From NCBI GenBank assembly GCA_032161045.1, contig JAVHTH010000009.1: a stretch of 64,000 bases of DNA; one strand, given 5' to 3'. Under the pieces are notes generated by a model. It worked only from the letters and a program-made list of their open reading frames with translations. It did no database searches and was not told where the DNA came from. The position numbers and the translations under genes are program-made. Origin of the DNA: Fervidibacter sinensis (GTDB lineage: Bacteria > Armatimonadota > Fervidibacteria > Fervidibacterales > Fervidibacteraceae). The number at the start of each line of letters is the position of its first letter. Position 1 is the stretch's first letter. This document shows positions 1 through 7,557 of the stretch, one piece after another.

Positions 1-2
1 TC

Positions 3-839
3 AAATTCCGCTACCAGCCCGGGCAAACTTTGAACTACAAAGTGACGGTTGAAGGCAAGGTTAACCTTATCAGCGAAATCGGTGTTGCGTCCGATTTGAA
101 GTTCAAAGGCGAATTGACGCAAGAACAAGTTGTCAAAGAAGTTGCTGATGACGGCACTGCCACCTTGTTGGTGACTGTGAGCGGGAAGATGACGCTCACT
201 TCCCCGACAGAGGGGACCCAACCGAGCGAGCAAAAAGTGCCGACGACGAAAGTCATGATGAAAATCGCTCCGGACGGCAAAATCGTGGAAGTCAAGCCTA
301 TTCGTGAGGAAGGTGAGAAACCGCAAGAGCAAATTTTAGCGATGCAAGACCCATTCCAAGCGCTCACAATGAGCGCGAGCGCGTGGAGTTTGCTTTCACC
401 GAACCTTCCAACCAAGCCACTTAAAGTCGGCGAAACTTGGAACTTAACTGGCACAGTTCCCGTCCCACTGCCCAGCGGACAAACTGCTTCGGCAAAGGTT
501 ATCGGACAAGGGAAGTTGCTCTCTGTTGAGAAGAAGGACGGAAGCGATATAGCAGTCGCGGAAATTCAAACCGAAGTTCCGGAATTGGGCGAGATTGTGA
601 CTAAGATGCTGCCACTGAAAGAGATGGGCGTTGACATAACTGCCAAGGGAGGCACAAAGGTGAACTCAAAGGTTTGGTTTGACTTGACAAAAGGGCTGCT
701 CTCTCGGAGTGAGGTCAACTCGGAAACGAAGTTAACGGTCGTCATTACAATGCCGGAGAACGCAGGTGCTGGCACTATGTCCTTGCAAACCCAGACACAA
801 GTCAAAAGCGTGATTGAGTTAGTTTCGGTAAAGCAATGA
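3..839 (+). CDS. Uncharacterised, probably secreted protein (5' end outside window)
   Basis: The frame is open from the first bases of the window, so the gene starts upstream. The TTG at 30 is not the start: codons 3-29 read KFRYQPGQT and align with the NYRLLVNGEV region just after the signal peptide of the next gene. About 278 residues are visible, rich in beta-type alternation, with a GETWNLTGTVPVPLPSG segment resembling GDAWQGAHQLGP in the neighbour. The two genes are therefore likely tandem paralogues of one extracytoplasmic family. I recognise no catalytic motif. The stop is 39 bp before the next gene's TTG start, which suggests cotranscription. Confidence 0.75.
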   Translation, partial: KFRYQPGQTLNYKVTVEGKVNLISEIGVASDLKFKGELTQEQVVKEVADDGTATLLVTVSGKMTLTSPTEGTQPSEQKVPTTKVMMKIAPDGKIVEVKPIREEGEKPQEQILAMQDPFQALTMSASAWSLLSPNLPTKPLKVGETWNLTGTVPVPLPSGQTASAKVIGQGKLLSVEKKDGSDIAVAEIQTEVPELGEIVTKMLPLKEMGVDITAKGGTKVNSKVWFDLTKGLLSRSEVNSETKLTVVITMPENAGAGTMSLQTQTQVKSVIELVSVKQ

Positions 840-841
840 AA

Positions 842-863
842 TGCTCTCGCTTAAGCGAGAGCA
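842..863. promoter_or_regulatory. Perfect 22-bp palindrome between two genes
   Basis: The 11-nt arms TGCTCTCGCTT and AAGCGAGAGCA are exact reverse complements with no spacer. The palindrome starts 2 nt after the stop codon of the upstream gene and ends just before the ribosome binding site (AAGGGGGG) of the next. There is no T-run, so it is not a classical terminator. It could be an operator or an mRNA hairpin that tunes translation of the second gene. Confidence 0.5.
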
Positions 864-878
864 AGGGGGGACTAACCC

Positions 879-1850
879 TTGAGAAATTTGCTTCTCGTTG
901 CAACTTGCCTTTGCCTTGGTATAGCGGTTTTCGCTCAACCGCCGTCAGCGCCTTTGATGCCTTCTTACTTGCCGGCGGTCGGTCGGACATTCAACTACCG
1001 ATTGCTCGTCAACGGTGAAGTTCAGGCGGAAATGACGGGAATGGTTGGTTTTGCCCATTTCGCTGCGACGGTGGAGATTGAGCAGAAATGGCAAAAAAGC
1101 GGAAACCGCCTAAGGTGCGACTTGACTATTAAAGGCGGGACATTGCGAGTTTTTTCTTCCGCTGGTGAGCAAAAGGAAAAACTCGGTTGGACAAGGATAA
1201 CCTTCTTCACGACCCCAACGGGGGAGATTGTTGACCTAATGGGGGATGGCGCTCGTTCACTTGAGGAGTTGGTCGGCAATTTTGATTTGATGGCGACCGC
1301 GTTGGCAACTTTGATTGTCCCGTTCCCAAAGGAAGGCGTAAAGATTGGTGACGCTTGGCAAGGTGCTCACCAGTTAGGTCCAACAATCACTCTGACGACA
1401 GTTCAATGCGTTGAACAACCGACATCATTACCACCTCGGCTTCAACCGCTGAAGTTCAGGCTCCGTTACCTTTTGCCAATTGACGCCCTTATTGACCCTA
1501 CACTTCGCGCTCAAACAAATTTCACTGCCCGTTACAACGCCGAGAGCGAAGTTTTGTTCAGTGTTGCTGAAGGGCGAACGATTTCCGCTTCGGGAACAAT
1601 CAAGTTGGAAGTGAGCACCAAATTCCCGTTACCTCAGCAAACTCAGCAAACCAAGCCCGAGCAAAACCAACCCAACGAACAAAATCCGGAGCAAGGTGAA
1701 CAGCGAGAAGGTAACCAGCAGAGAGAAGGGCAGGAGCAAGGCAAAGAGCAACAACAAAGCCAATCGGCAATTTCACCAACAACCTCAGTTGTCACTCCTT
1801 ACTTCCAGTTGAAAGTTGACGCCAGATTTGACCTTGTGCCTGCGCAGTGA
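879..1850 (+). CDS. Uncharacterised secreted protein with Gln/Glu-rich C-terminus
   Basis: 323 residues starting at TTG (879), 5-10 nt after the strong purine stretch AAGGGGGG. Residues 1-20 form a Sec-type signal peptide ending near VFAQ. The mature part (about residues 25-245) resembles the preceding gene, with a shared GxTxNY motif near its start. Residues about 250-300 are a low-complexity Gln/Glu/Asn tail, followed by a short beta-like end. No enzyme motif is visible. The gene converges on trmD, the stops being only 4 bp apart. Function unknown. Confidence 0.8.
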   Translation: MRNLLLVATCLCLGIAVFAQPPSAPLMPSYLPAVGRTFNYRLLVNGEVQAEMTGMVGFAHFAATVEIEQKWQKSGNRLRCDLTIKGGTLRVFSSAGEQKEKLGWTRITFFTTPTGEIVDLMGDGARSLEELVGNFDLMATALATLIVPFPKEGVKIGDAWQGAHQLGPTITLTTVQCVEQPTSLPPRLQPLKFRLRYLLPIDALIDPTLRAQTNFTARYNAESEVLFSVAEGRTISASGTIKLEVSTKFPLPQQTQQTKPEQNQPNEQNPEQGEQREGNQQREGQEQGKEQQQSQSAISPTTSVVTPYFQLKVDARFDLVPAQ

Positions 1851-1854
1851 AGTC

Positions 1855-2652
1855 TTAAGGCAGCACCGACCATTTGCGCCACTCGGCGAACAATTGTCCC
1901 GATTTTGAAAGTTCCGATTCAACCTCGCGGAGCATCTGCCAATCCTCTTCCGTCAATTGAGCCTTGACGAGCAAATCTGGGCGGCGGAGCAAAGTGCGTT
2001 TCAACGCTTCTCGGCGTCTCCATTTTCGTATTGCCTCATGGTTTCCGGTGACCAAAACTTCAGGGACTTCCCAGCCGCGAAAAACTCGCGGGCGAGTATA
2101 TTGCGGATACTCAAGCAGACCTGAAGCGAAGGATTCTTCAACGGGCGATTCCTCGTCAATGACGCCGGGCACTAACCTTGCGACAGCGTCAATTATGACC
2201 ATCGCCGCTGGTTCCCCACCTGTCAAGATGTAATCGCCGACGCTGATTTCGTCCGTGACCAAATGCTCGCGAACTCGTTCGTCAACGCCTTCGTAATGAC
2301 CGCAAATCATGAAAAGCACAGGATGTTGAGCCAATTCGTGAGCAACCTTTTGGTTGAACGGGCGACCTTGAGCGCAAAGCAGAATGATAGGTGGGGTTTG
2401 GGGCAGAGACAACTCAGTCAAGACGCTTTCAACTGCTGCGAAAATCGGTTCGGGTTTCAAAACCAACCCTGCACCTCCGCCGTAGGGGTAATCGTCAACG
2501 GTTCGGTGCTTGTCGGTGGCGTAATCGCGGATGTTGTGGCAAACGACGGAGATATGCCCTTCCTTAATCGCGCGTCCGATAATGCTGACTTTCAACGGCG
2601 TTTCAAACCATTCCGGGAACAAGGTGAAGATGTGGAAGGTCACTTTCGCCAT
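1855..2652 (-). CDS. trmD: tRNA (guanine-37-N1)-methyltransferase TrmD
   Basis: A 265-residue SPOUT-family methyltransferase that methylates G37 of tRNAs to prevent frameshifting. Diagnostic trefoil-knot motifs are present: GHYEGVDERV, SVGDYILTGGE and YPQYTRP, after the N-terminal FHIFTLFPEWF. Length is typical (about 240-270). The start overlaps the end of rimM by 13 bp, and together with rpsP, khpA and ffh it forms the usual ribosome-maturation/SRP operon. rplS, which often follows trmD, is absent; the next gene converges. Confidence 0.97.
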   Translation of the reverse strand: MAKVTFHIFTLFPEWFETPLKVSIIGRAIKEGHISVVCHNIRDYATDKHRTVDDYPYGGGAGLVLKPEPIFAAVESVLTELSLPQTPPIILLCAQGRPFNQKVAHELAQHPVLFMICGHYEGVDERVREHLVTDEISVGDYILTGGEPAAMVIIDAVARLVPGVIDEESPVEESFASGLLEYPQYTRPRVFRGWEVPEVLVTGNHEAIRKWRRREALKRTLLRRPDLLVKAQLTEEDWQMLREVESELSKSGQLFAEWRKWSVLP

Positions 2653-3221
2653 ATTGGTCGGCGCTTTTTGGGCACCTCCTCGCTGAGCAGACCCTTTGGC
2701 AAGTTGACAACAATTTGTCGCTTCTTCCTGTCCACTTTCTTGACAAATTCCCGCCTCATCGGGATCAAACCTCTCTCCGTGACCAGCAAATCGTGAGCAG
2801 GACTTTCCATCACCTCAAGCACTTCCCCAATATGTTCGCCGTCTTCTGTCACAACAGTCATGCCCAAAAGTTCGCTGAGCAAAAATTCGCCCTCTTCAAG
2901 TTTCGGCTTCCAGTCTTTGTGGACGGCGAGTTGCAAACCGACATACTTCTCTGCGACATCAATGTGCTCAATTTCAGCAAACTTGACAATCCAAGTTGAA
3001 CCTTTCGCATAACAAGTTTGGATAGTGAGTTTTTGTCTCCTGCCGGAAGGAAGGACCACACACATTTCGCTGCCGATGGTGAAAAGTTGGTCAGCGGCGC
3101 CGTGAAGTGGTTTCACCTTAACAGCGCCTTTCAAGCCATGGGTGGCGACAATGGCGCCAATAGGTTGGGTCCATTCACGGAGTTCATCGGTGACAATGGT
3201 AACTTTCTTTCGGGCAGACAT
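2640..3221 (-). CDS. rimM: 16S rRNA maturation factor RimM
   Basis: 193 residues. The N-terminal RimM beta-barrel begins IGAIVATHGLKGAVKVKPL and the C-terminal PRC-barrel includes LLGMTVVTEDGEHIGEV and LIPMRREFVKKVD. RimM assists maturation of the 30S head domain and binds S19. It lies between khpA and trmD and overlaps trmD by 13 bp, so the two are probably translationally coupled. A 120-bp spacer with a G6/C6 hairpin separates it from khpA. Confidence 0.95.
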   Translation of the reverse strand: MSARKKVTIVTDELREWTQPIGAIVATHGLKGAVKVKPLHGAADQLFTIGSEMCVVLPSGRRQKLTIQTCYAKGSTWIVKFAEIEHIDVAEKYVGLQLAVHKDWKPKLEEGEFLLSELLGMTVVTEDGEHIGEVLEVMESPAHDLLVTERGLIPMRREFVKKVDRKKRQIVVNLPKGLLSEEVPKKRRPIWRK

Positions 3222-3245
3222 TGCATGTCCCCTCTTTTAAGTCAA

Positions 3246-3276
3246 AAGGCGGGGGGCAAAAGACCCCCCTTACCTT
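3246..3276 (-). promoter_or_regulatory. G6/C6 hairpin in the khpA-rimM spacer
   Basis: Six Gs (3251-3256) can pair with six Cs (3264-3269) around an A-rich loop, flanked by AAGG and CCTT. In the minus-strand transcript it lies between the khpA stop and the rimM start and is followed by only a short CCTTTT. It may be a weak attenuator, a processing site or a decayed repeat. Confidence 0.35.
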
Positions 3277-3341
3277 CGCATCCTATCGCCCAAGTGAGAC
3301 AGAAAATCGCGATACCAAAATTCAGTCATCAACCAAAGTCG

Positions 3342-3587
3342 TCACAAGATTTCAACCGTTACCTTTTTGCCCAATTTTGTTGCTGCCGCTCTCGCCAAGG
3401 TGCGGATGGCTGTTGCGATGCGCCCTTCCTTGCCGATGACTTTCCCCAAGTCGCTTGGCGCAACCTTGACTTCAACGATAACGGTCTTTTCACCTTCAAT
3501 CTGCTTGACTTGAACTTCGTTCGGGTTGTCCACCAAGGAGCGGACGATGGTTTCAACCAGATGCCCCAAGGATGTTCGCTGCTCCAT
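3342..3587 (-). CDS. khpA: KH-domain RNA-binding protein KhpA
   Basis: 81 residues from the ATG at 3587, which follows GGAGGGAGAAG; the longer 87-aa reading would begin upstream of this ribosome binding site. A single KH domain with the signature VIGKEGRIATAIRTL (GxxG loop as GKEG) fills most of the protein. KhpA binds RNA, usually with KhpB, and affects cell division and wall synthesis in several phyla. Its place between rpsP and rimM is the conserved one. Confidence 0.93.
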   Translation of the reverse strand: MEQRTSLGHLVETIVRSLVDNPNEVQVKQIEGEKTVIVEVKVAPSDLGKVIGKEGRIATAIRTLARAAATKLGKKVTVEIL

Positions 3588-3634
3588 TCTTCTCCCTCCT
3601 TGCACGGGTTTTCTCCATAAAGTTTTGGACTTGG

Positions 3635-3922
3635 TTAGTTAGAGGCTTTGCTTTTCGCCTCCTTTTTCAGCCGATGGAACTCCTGCCAAATTCCGAGTTT
3701 GCACAAAAGACGCACAACCGTTTCCGTCGGTTGAGCACCTACGGACAGCCAATAAAGCGCGCGTTCTCGGTTGATGTTTAATTCCTCAGGTTCACGGGTT
3801 GGGTTGTAGTGACCCAAGATTTCAATAAACTTGCCGTTTCTCGGTGCTCTCGCATCGGCGACGACAATTCTATATCTTGGGTTGTTTCGGGCGCCAACGC
3901 GCATGAGTCTCATCCGCACCAA
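3635..3922 (-). CDS. rpsP: 30S ribosomal protein bS16
   Basis: 95 residues. The TTG at 3922 gives the N-terminus MVRMRLMRVGAR, which aligns with the conserved MVTIRLARHGA form, and the near-perfect Shine-Dalgarno AAAGGAGGTG lies at 3931-3940. The longer 105-aa frame would put that site inside the coding region. Family motifs PRYRIVVADARAPRNGKFIE and LGHYNP are present. The Shine-Dalgarno overlaps the last codons of the upstream retropepsin gene, so translation may be coupled. Confidence 0.95.
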   Translation of the reverse strand: MVRMRLMRVGARNNPRYRIVVADARAPRNGKFIEILGHYNPTREPEELNINRERALYWLSVGAQPTETVVRLLCKLGIWQEFHRLKKEAKSKASN

Positions 3923-3939
3923 CTGCTTCTCACCTCCTT

Positions 3940-4317
3940 TCAAAGCAACCATAATTCTGTCGCTGTCGGGTCAACGATGATTTCCTCGTTCGCCATGTCC
4001 AAACGCATCCTCCATTTTTGCATAGTCGCTGCACCGATGAGAACGGGACGGCTCAACTGCTCAACCACCATGAACTCGTCAGAAAGCCTGTAGCCGTTGA
4101 GCCAAATAGTCAGCACAACACGGTGGGTGACTGTCAATTGCCGTCCTTGCTCGGCTGTCCTGAGCACAATTGGTTCGTCCAAAGGAACAACTGTCGCCAA
4201 TTGCTCAGCGATGTCTTTTCGGATGACCGAGTAAGTTGAGCCAGTATCAAACATGCCGTCCAGTTCAATTTGTCCTTTGTCGCCTCGCAAAGTGACGGGC
4301 TTGACTAAGATGCCCAT
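3940..4317 (-). CDS. Retropepsin-like aspartic protease
   Basis: 125 residues with the clan AA signature DTGST (FDTGSTYSVIRKDIA) near residue 24 and a second hydrophobic strand pair ending VLIGAATMQKW, the classic RVP/gag-asp layout. Such proteins act as homodimers with one Asp from each subunit. No signal peptide or membrane anchor is visible, so it should be cytoplasmic. It is wedged between ffh (20 bp upstream) and rpsP (17 bp downstream) in an otherwise standard operon. Substrate unknown. Confidence 0.85.
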   Translation of the reverse strand: MGILVKPVTLRGDKGQIELDGMFDTGSTYSVIRKDIAEQLATVVPLDEPIVLRTAEQGRQLTVTHRVVLTIWLNGYRLSDEFMVVEQLSRPVLIGAATMQKWRMRLDMANEEIIVDPTATELWLL

Positions 4318-4337
4318 GAAGGGTCACCCTCACCGGC

Positions 4338-5669
4338 TCAAAAGCCACCAAACAAACGCATCAAATCTTTGTCGCTCAGCCTCGCTTTTGCGAGCCGTTT
4401 CATTGTATCACGCATCGCTTTGAATTGACGCAATAGTTGGTTGACCTCCTGAACAGTTGTTCCGCTGCCCCTTGCTATCCGCCGTTTTCGCGAGCCGTCA
4501 ATGATGTCAGGATTGCGTCGTTCCTCCGGTGTCATAGACAAAATTATGGCTTCCATCCGCTTCAATTTCCGCTCGTCAATTTGCAGTTTCGGCGCTCCAA
4601 GCCCACTGAAACCCGGCAGGAAGGACAGAAGTTGCTCTAAAGGACCAGATTGTCTCATTTGCCGAAGTTGCACGAGCAAATCTTCAAGGGTGAAAGTTCC
4701 CTTCGCAATTCTCTCTTCCATCTTCCGAGCCGTCGCTTCATCAACGATGCTTTCAACCCGCTCCATCAAACTCGCCACATCGCCCAAACCTAAAATACGA
4801 GCAGCCATCCTGTCTGGGTGGAAAACATCCAGATCGGACAAGTGTTCACCGAGACCAACGAGTTTAACGGGTTTGCCTGTCACTGCCCTCACCGAAAGGA
4901 CAGCACCGCCCCTCGCATCGCTGTCAAGTTTCGTCAAAATGACCCCAGTTATGCCAATCTCGTTTTCAAAAGTTTCCGCAACTCGGACGGCATCTTGTCC
5001 AGTCGTTGCATCCAAAACGAGCAAAGATTCATGGGGTCTAAGCGCAAATTTTAAACGCCTCAGTTCATCCATCAATTCCTCGTCGGTATGAAGTCGCCCA
5101 GCAGAGTCAACAACCACAAGGTCATGGGCGTTGGTTTTGGCGTGGCTTAATGCAGCCTGCGCTAACGCTTCTGGAGAGTCAGTTCGCATCGCGAAGACAG
5201 GAACCCCGACTTGAGCGCCAACTTGCTCCAATTGCTCAATTGCCGCTGGTCGCTTCAAGTCAGCAGCGACGAGCAGCGGGCGTTTCCCTTGCTTTTTGAA
5301 CATTGCTGCTATCTTGCCACAAGTCGTCGTCTTACCTGAACCTTGCAATCCCAAAAGCAAAAACACTGTCGGCGGTTGCGGTGCGATTTGAAGCGGCTCA
5401 GGTTTTTCGCCCAAAAGTTTCACCAGTTCCTCGTAAACGATTTGGGTCATTCGCCTGAAGGGATTAGGATGCTCCATTACCTCTGGCGTCATCACCCGTT
5501 CGCGAACTTGGTTGACAAACTGGCGAGCAACCCGCAAGTTGACATCCGCTTCAAGCAAACTCAGCCTGAGTTCCCTGAGCCAGTTTTCAATCTCTTCCTC
5601 GCTTATCCGACCGCGCCCCCGAAAGCGGGAAAGCAGGTTTTGAAGTCTTTCAGTCAATCCCTGCCACAT
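4338..5669 (-). CDS. ffh: Signal recognition particle GTPase Ffh/SRP54
   Basis: 443 residues from the ATG at 5669 (MWQGLTERLQ), 9 nt after GGAGG; an ATG 6 nt earlier is too close to that site. Domains: N-domain four-helix bundle (1-85), G-domain with P-loop GLQGSGKTTTCGK, DSAGRLHTDEEL and TKLDSDARGG, and a Met-rich M-domain including MTPEERRNPDIIDGSRKRRIA, which binds 4.5S RNA and signal peptides. It targets nascent membrane proteins to the translocon and is the first gene of the operon running to trmD. No 4.5S RNA gene was recognised in the window. Confidence 0.97.
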   Translation of the reverse strand: MWQGLTERLQNLLSRFRGRGRISEEEIENWLRELRLSLLEADVNLRVARQFVNQVRERVMTPEVMEHPNPFRRMTQIVYEELVKLLGEKPEPLQIAPQPPTVFLLLGLQGSGKTTTCGKIAAMFKKQGKRPLLVAADLKRPAAIEQLEQVGAQVGVPVFAMRTDSPEALAQAALSHAKTNAHDLVVVDSAGRLHTDEELMDELRRLKFALRPHESLLVLDATTGQDAVRVAETFENEIGITGVILTKLDSDARGGAVLSVRAVTGKPVKLVGLGEHLSDLDVFHPDRMAARILGLGDVASLMERVESIVDEATARKMEERIAKGTFTLEDLLVQLRQMRQSGPLEQLLSFLPGFSGLGAPKLQIDERKLKRMEAIILSMTPEERRNPDIIDGSRKRRIARGSGTTVQEVNQLLRQFKAMRDTMKRLAKARLSDKDLMRLFGGF

Positions 5670-5726
5670 TTTCATGCGCCTCCGAAAGGGCAAGTATAGC
5701 GCACAAAGTTGCAGCAAGGTTTTGTA

Positions 5727-5856
5727 GGACTTACGCAGTTGATGTCATTTTGTGTAGGGGCAGACGATAGTCTGCCCGAAAACATCCTTTGTAAGGTTTT
5801 AAAACCGCCCCTGCGGGCGGCTTAGCAGCCGCCCCTACATCCAACCGCGTAACTCC
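5727..5856. mobile_element. MITE-like element with 15-bp terminal inverted repeats
   Basis: The ends GGACTTACGCAGTTG (5727-5741) and CAACCGCGTAACTCC (5842-5856) are inverted repeats matching at 13 of 15 positions. Inside is a class B repeat (5754-5838): outer GTAGGGGC...GCCCCTAC enclosing the hairpins GGGCAGAC-GATA-GTCTGCCC and CCGCCC-CTGC-GGGCGG. No coding capacity. It occupies most of the 327-bp spacer between ffh and the divergent oxidoreductase gene. I found no convincing target-site duplication. Confidence 0.55.
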
Positions 5857-5947
5857 TGTTTTGAATTACGCTGACGAAACAACCTGACCAAGTGGCAAGG
5901 TGCTATTTCAAAGCGAACCGATTTGGAAACTGACAAAATTTTTCCGT

Positions 5948-5973
5948 CGGCAGGATGTAAAACCCTGACCACC
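5948..5973. repeat. Decayed half of a class B intergenic repeat
   Basis: The stretch GGCAGGATGTAAAACCCTG resembles the right half of the intact class B repeat at 31895-31958 (GGCAGGGTGTAAAACCCTG), but the outer GTAGGG arm is missing. It lies just before the ribosome binding site of the oxidoreductase gene. Confidence 0.35.
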
Positions 5974-5996
5974 AATTTTGAGGAGGCGATAAAGTC

Positions 5997-7166
5997 GTGA
6001 GTGAACTTGAAATTGCGATCATCGGCTGTGGTGGGATGATGGGCGCTCATGTCCATCGCGGGTTTAAGCAGTTGTGGGAAAAAGGTTTCCGCCCGTTCCG
6101 AATCGTCGCTTGCGTTGATGTCAATGAAAACGCAGCACAGCGGATGGCTGACGAAATCGCACAGTGGCAAGAGTTGCGACCAAGAGTTTACTCTGATGTT
6201 GACAGTTTCATCGCCAACGAAACTTCGGTGAATGCAGTTGACATCAGCGTCCCGCACCACGAACATCACACGGTTGCTGTCGCTTGTCTTGAATCTGGCA
6301 AGCATGTGCTCATTGAGAAGCCGTTGGCGATCACGATGAGGGCAGGCAAGAAAATCGTTGACGCTGCCAAGAGCAAAAATTTGGTTCTGTCCGTCGCCGA
6401 AAATTACCGCCGTGCCCTTCACCATCGCGCAATCAACTGGGCAATCCGACAAGGGCGAATTGGCGAACCGAAGCAGGTCTATTGGGTTGATGTTTTTGAG
6501 CGACTTTGGTATTGGGGTTGGCGCGACCATCTTGAGTTTGCTGGCGGCGGTTGGACTTTGGACGGTGGAGTTCATTTTGCTGACCTGATGAGATACCATG
6601 TCGGTGAAGTCATTGAAGTTTCCGCCCAAATCGCAAACTTCAACCCAACCCGTTTCCACAAAGTCAACGACCACCAAGAAACCGTCACCGCCACAATTGA
6701 AGACACAACCCAAGCATTGCTGAGATTTGAAAACGGCGCTTTGGGCGTTTGGGTTGAAGCGATAACCGCTCCTGCAAAGCAAATTGGAACTCGTATCATT
6801 TACGGGACTGAGGGCGCGATTGACCTGAACGCAGGATTGTTCCTGCGCAATCGCGACAATCCCGTTCAATTCGCTCAACTCCAAGAAGAATTCATGGCTT
6901 CGCTCAGCGATAGCGACAGAGAGCGAATGTTCCCGCTGGGCATAATGGACGATATCGCTCAGGAAGTGCATGAGTTCATCGTCGCCTGCCTTAACAACAA
7001 CCCACAAGTTGAAATTGACGGCGAGGAAGGCTACAAGTCGCAGGCTGTGTGCATGGCTATTTACGAAGCAGCAACTTTAAAGCAAACTATCAGTGTCGCC
7101 GATGTGATGGCGCTGAAGGTTGAAGCCTATCAGCGTCCATTGAACGAACGATGGCAAATTTCATGA
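5997..7166 (+). CDS. Gfo/Idh/MocA family NAD(P)-dependent oxidoreductase
   Basis: 389 residues from GTG at 5997, after GAGGAGG. The N-terminal Rossmann fold has IAIIGCGGMMGAHVHRG, followed by DISVPHHEHHTVA and the family motif EKPLAITMRAGKKIV, whose Lys is the usual catalytic or substrate-contacting residue. The C-terminal alpha/beta domain (about 130-370) has GGGWTLDGGVHFADLMRYHVGEV, with the Asp/His pair typical of the family. It probably oxidises or reduces a sugar or polyol. Substrate cannot be told from sequence. It is followed after 13 bp by a small membrane protein gene. Confidence 0.92.
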   Translation: MSELEIAIIGCGGMMGAHVHRGFKQLWEKGFRPFRIVACVDVNENAAQRMADEIAQWQELRPRVYSDVDSFIANETSVNAVDISVPHHEHHTVAVACLESGKHVLIEKPLAITMRAGKKIVDAAKSKNLVLSVAENYRRALHHRAINWAIRQGRIGEPKQVYWVDVFERLWYWGWRDHLEFAGGGWTLDGGVHFADLMRYHVGEVIEVSAQIANFNPTRFHKVNDHQETVTATIEDTTQALLRFENGALGVWVEAITAPAKQIGTRIIYGTEGAIDLNAGLFLRNRDNPVQFAQLQEEFMASLSDSDRERMFPLGIMDDIAQEVHEFIVACLNNNPQVEIDGEEGYKSQAVCMAIYEAATLKQTISVADVMALKVEAYQRPLNERWQIS

Positions 7167-7179
7167 GGAGGTGTTGGCG

Positions 7180-7554
7180 ATGGAAGAAGAGCGCAGGGAA
7201 GAATTGCAGGGGCAGCAAGTTTCAGAAACTTCCGCAGAGGTTGCTCCCGAAGCCCCGAGGCGAGGTATGAGCGCTTTCGTCAGTTTCGTTTTGGGGTTGA
7301 TTGTTGGAGCGTTAGCAATTTTCTTGATCACTTACGCCACATGGAAGATCCCCCTTGACAGCGCTAACGAGCAGGTGAAGACTCTGGAATCCCAAGTTCA
7401 AATGGCTCAGGACAGAGTTGAAAAGATGCGAAGGGCGCTCTCGCGCGCTCAAGAAGCCTTGACGGCTCTCAACGAAGCCCTTCAAGAACTATCGCCCAAA
7501 ACTACCCAACCCACTCAAGCCCCAACGAGCGGAGGAGAATCTTCTGCTCAATGA
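7180..7554 (+). CDS. Small membrane protein with C-terminal coiled coil
   Basis: 124 residues from the ATG at 7180, 8 nt after GGAGG; in-frame GTG (7171) and TTG (7174) are closer to or inside that site. The Glu-rich N-terminus (1-35) is followed by one membrane segment, about 38-60 (FVSFVLGLIVGALAIFLITY), then a heptad-like coiled coil of about 45 residues and a Thr/Pro/Ser tail. The topology resembles FtsB/FtsL-type or apolipoprotein-like helper proteins, but no family is recognised. It stops 3 bp before the reverse gyrase GTG. Confidence 0.75.
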   Translation: MEEERREELQGQQVSETSAEVAPEAPRRGMSAFVSFVLGLIVGALAIFLITYATWKIPLDSANEQVKTLESQVQMAQDRVEKMRRALSRAQEALTALNEALQELSPKTTQPTQAPTSGGESSAQ

Positions 7555-7557
7555 TGG

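Noticed and set aside
5835..7007. 390-residue minus-strand ORF antisense to the oxidoreductase
   Set aside because: The plus-strand protein is a full, recognisable Gfo/Idh enzyme with a ribosome binding site; the antisense frame has no family signature and is a codon-bias shadow.
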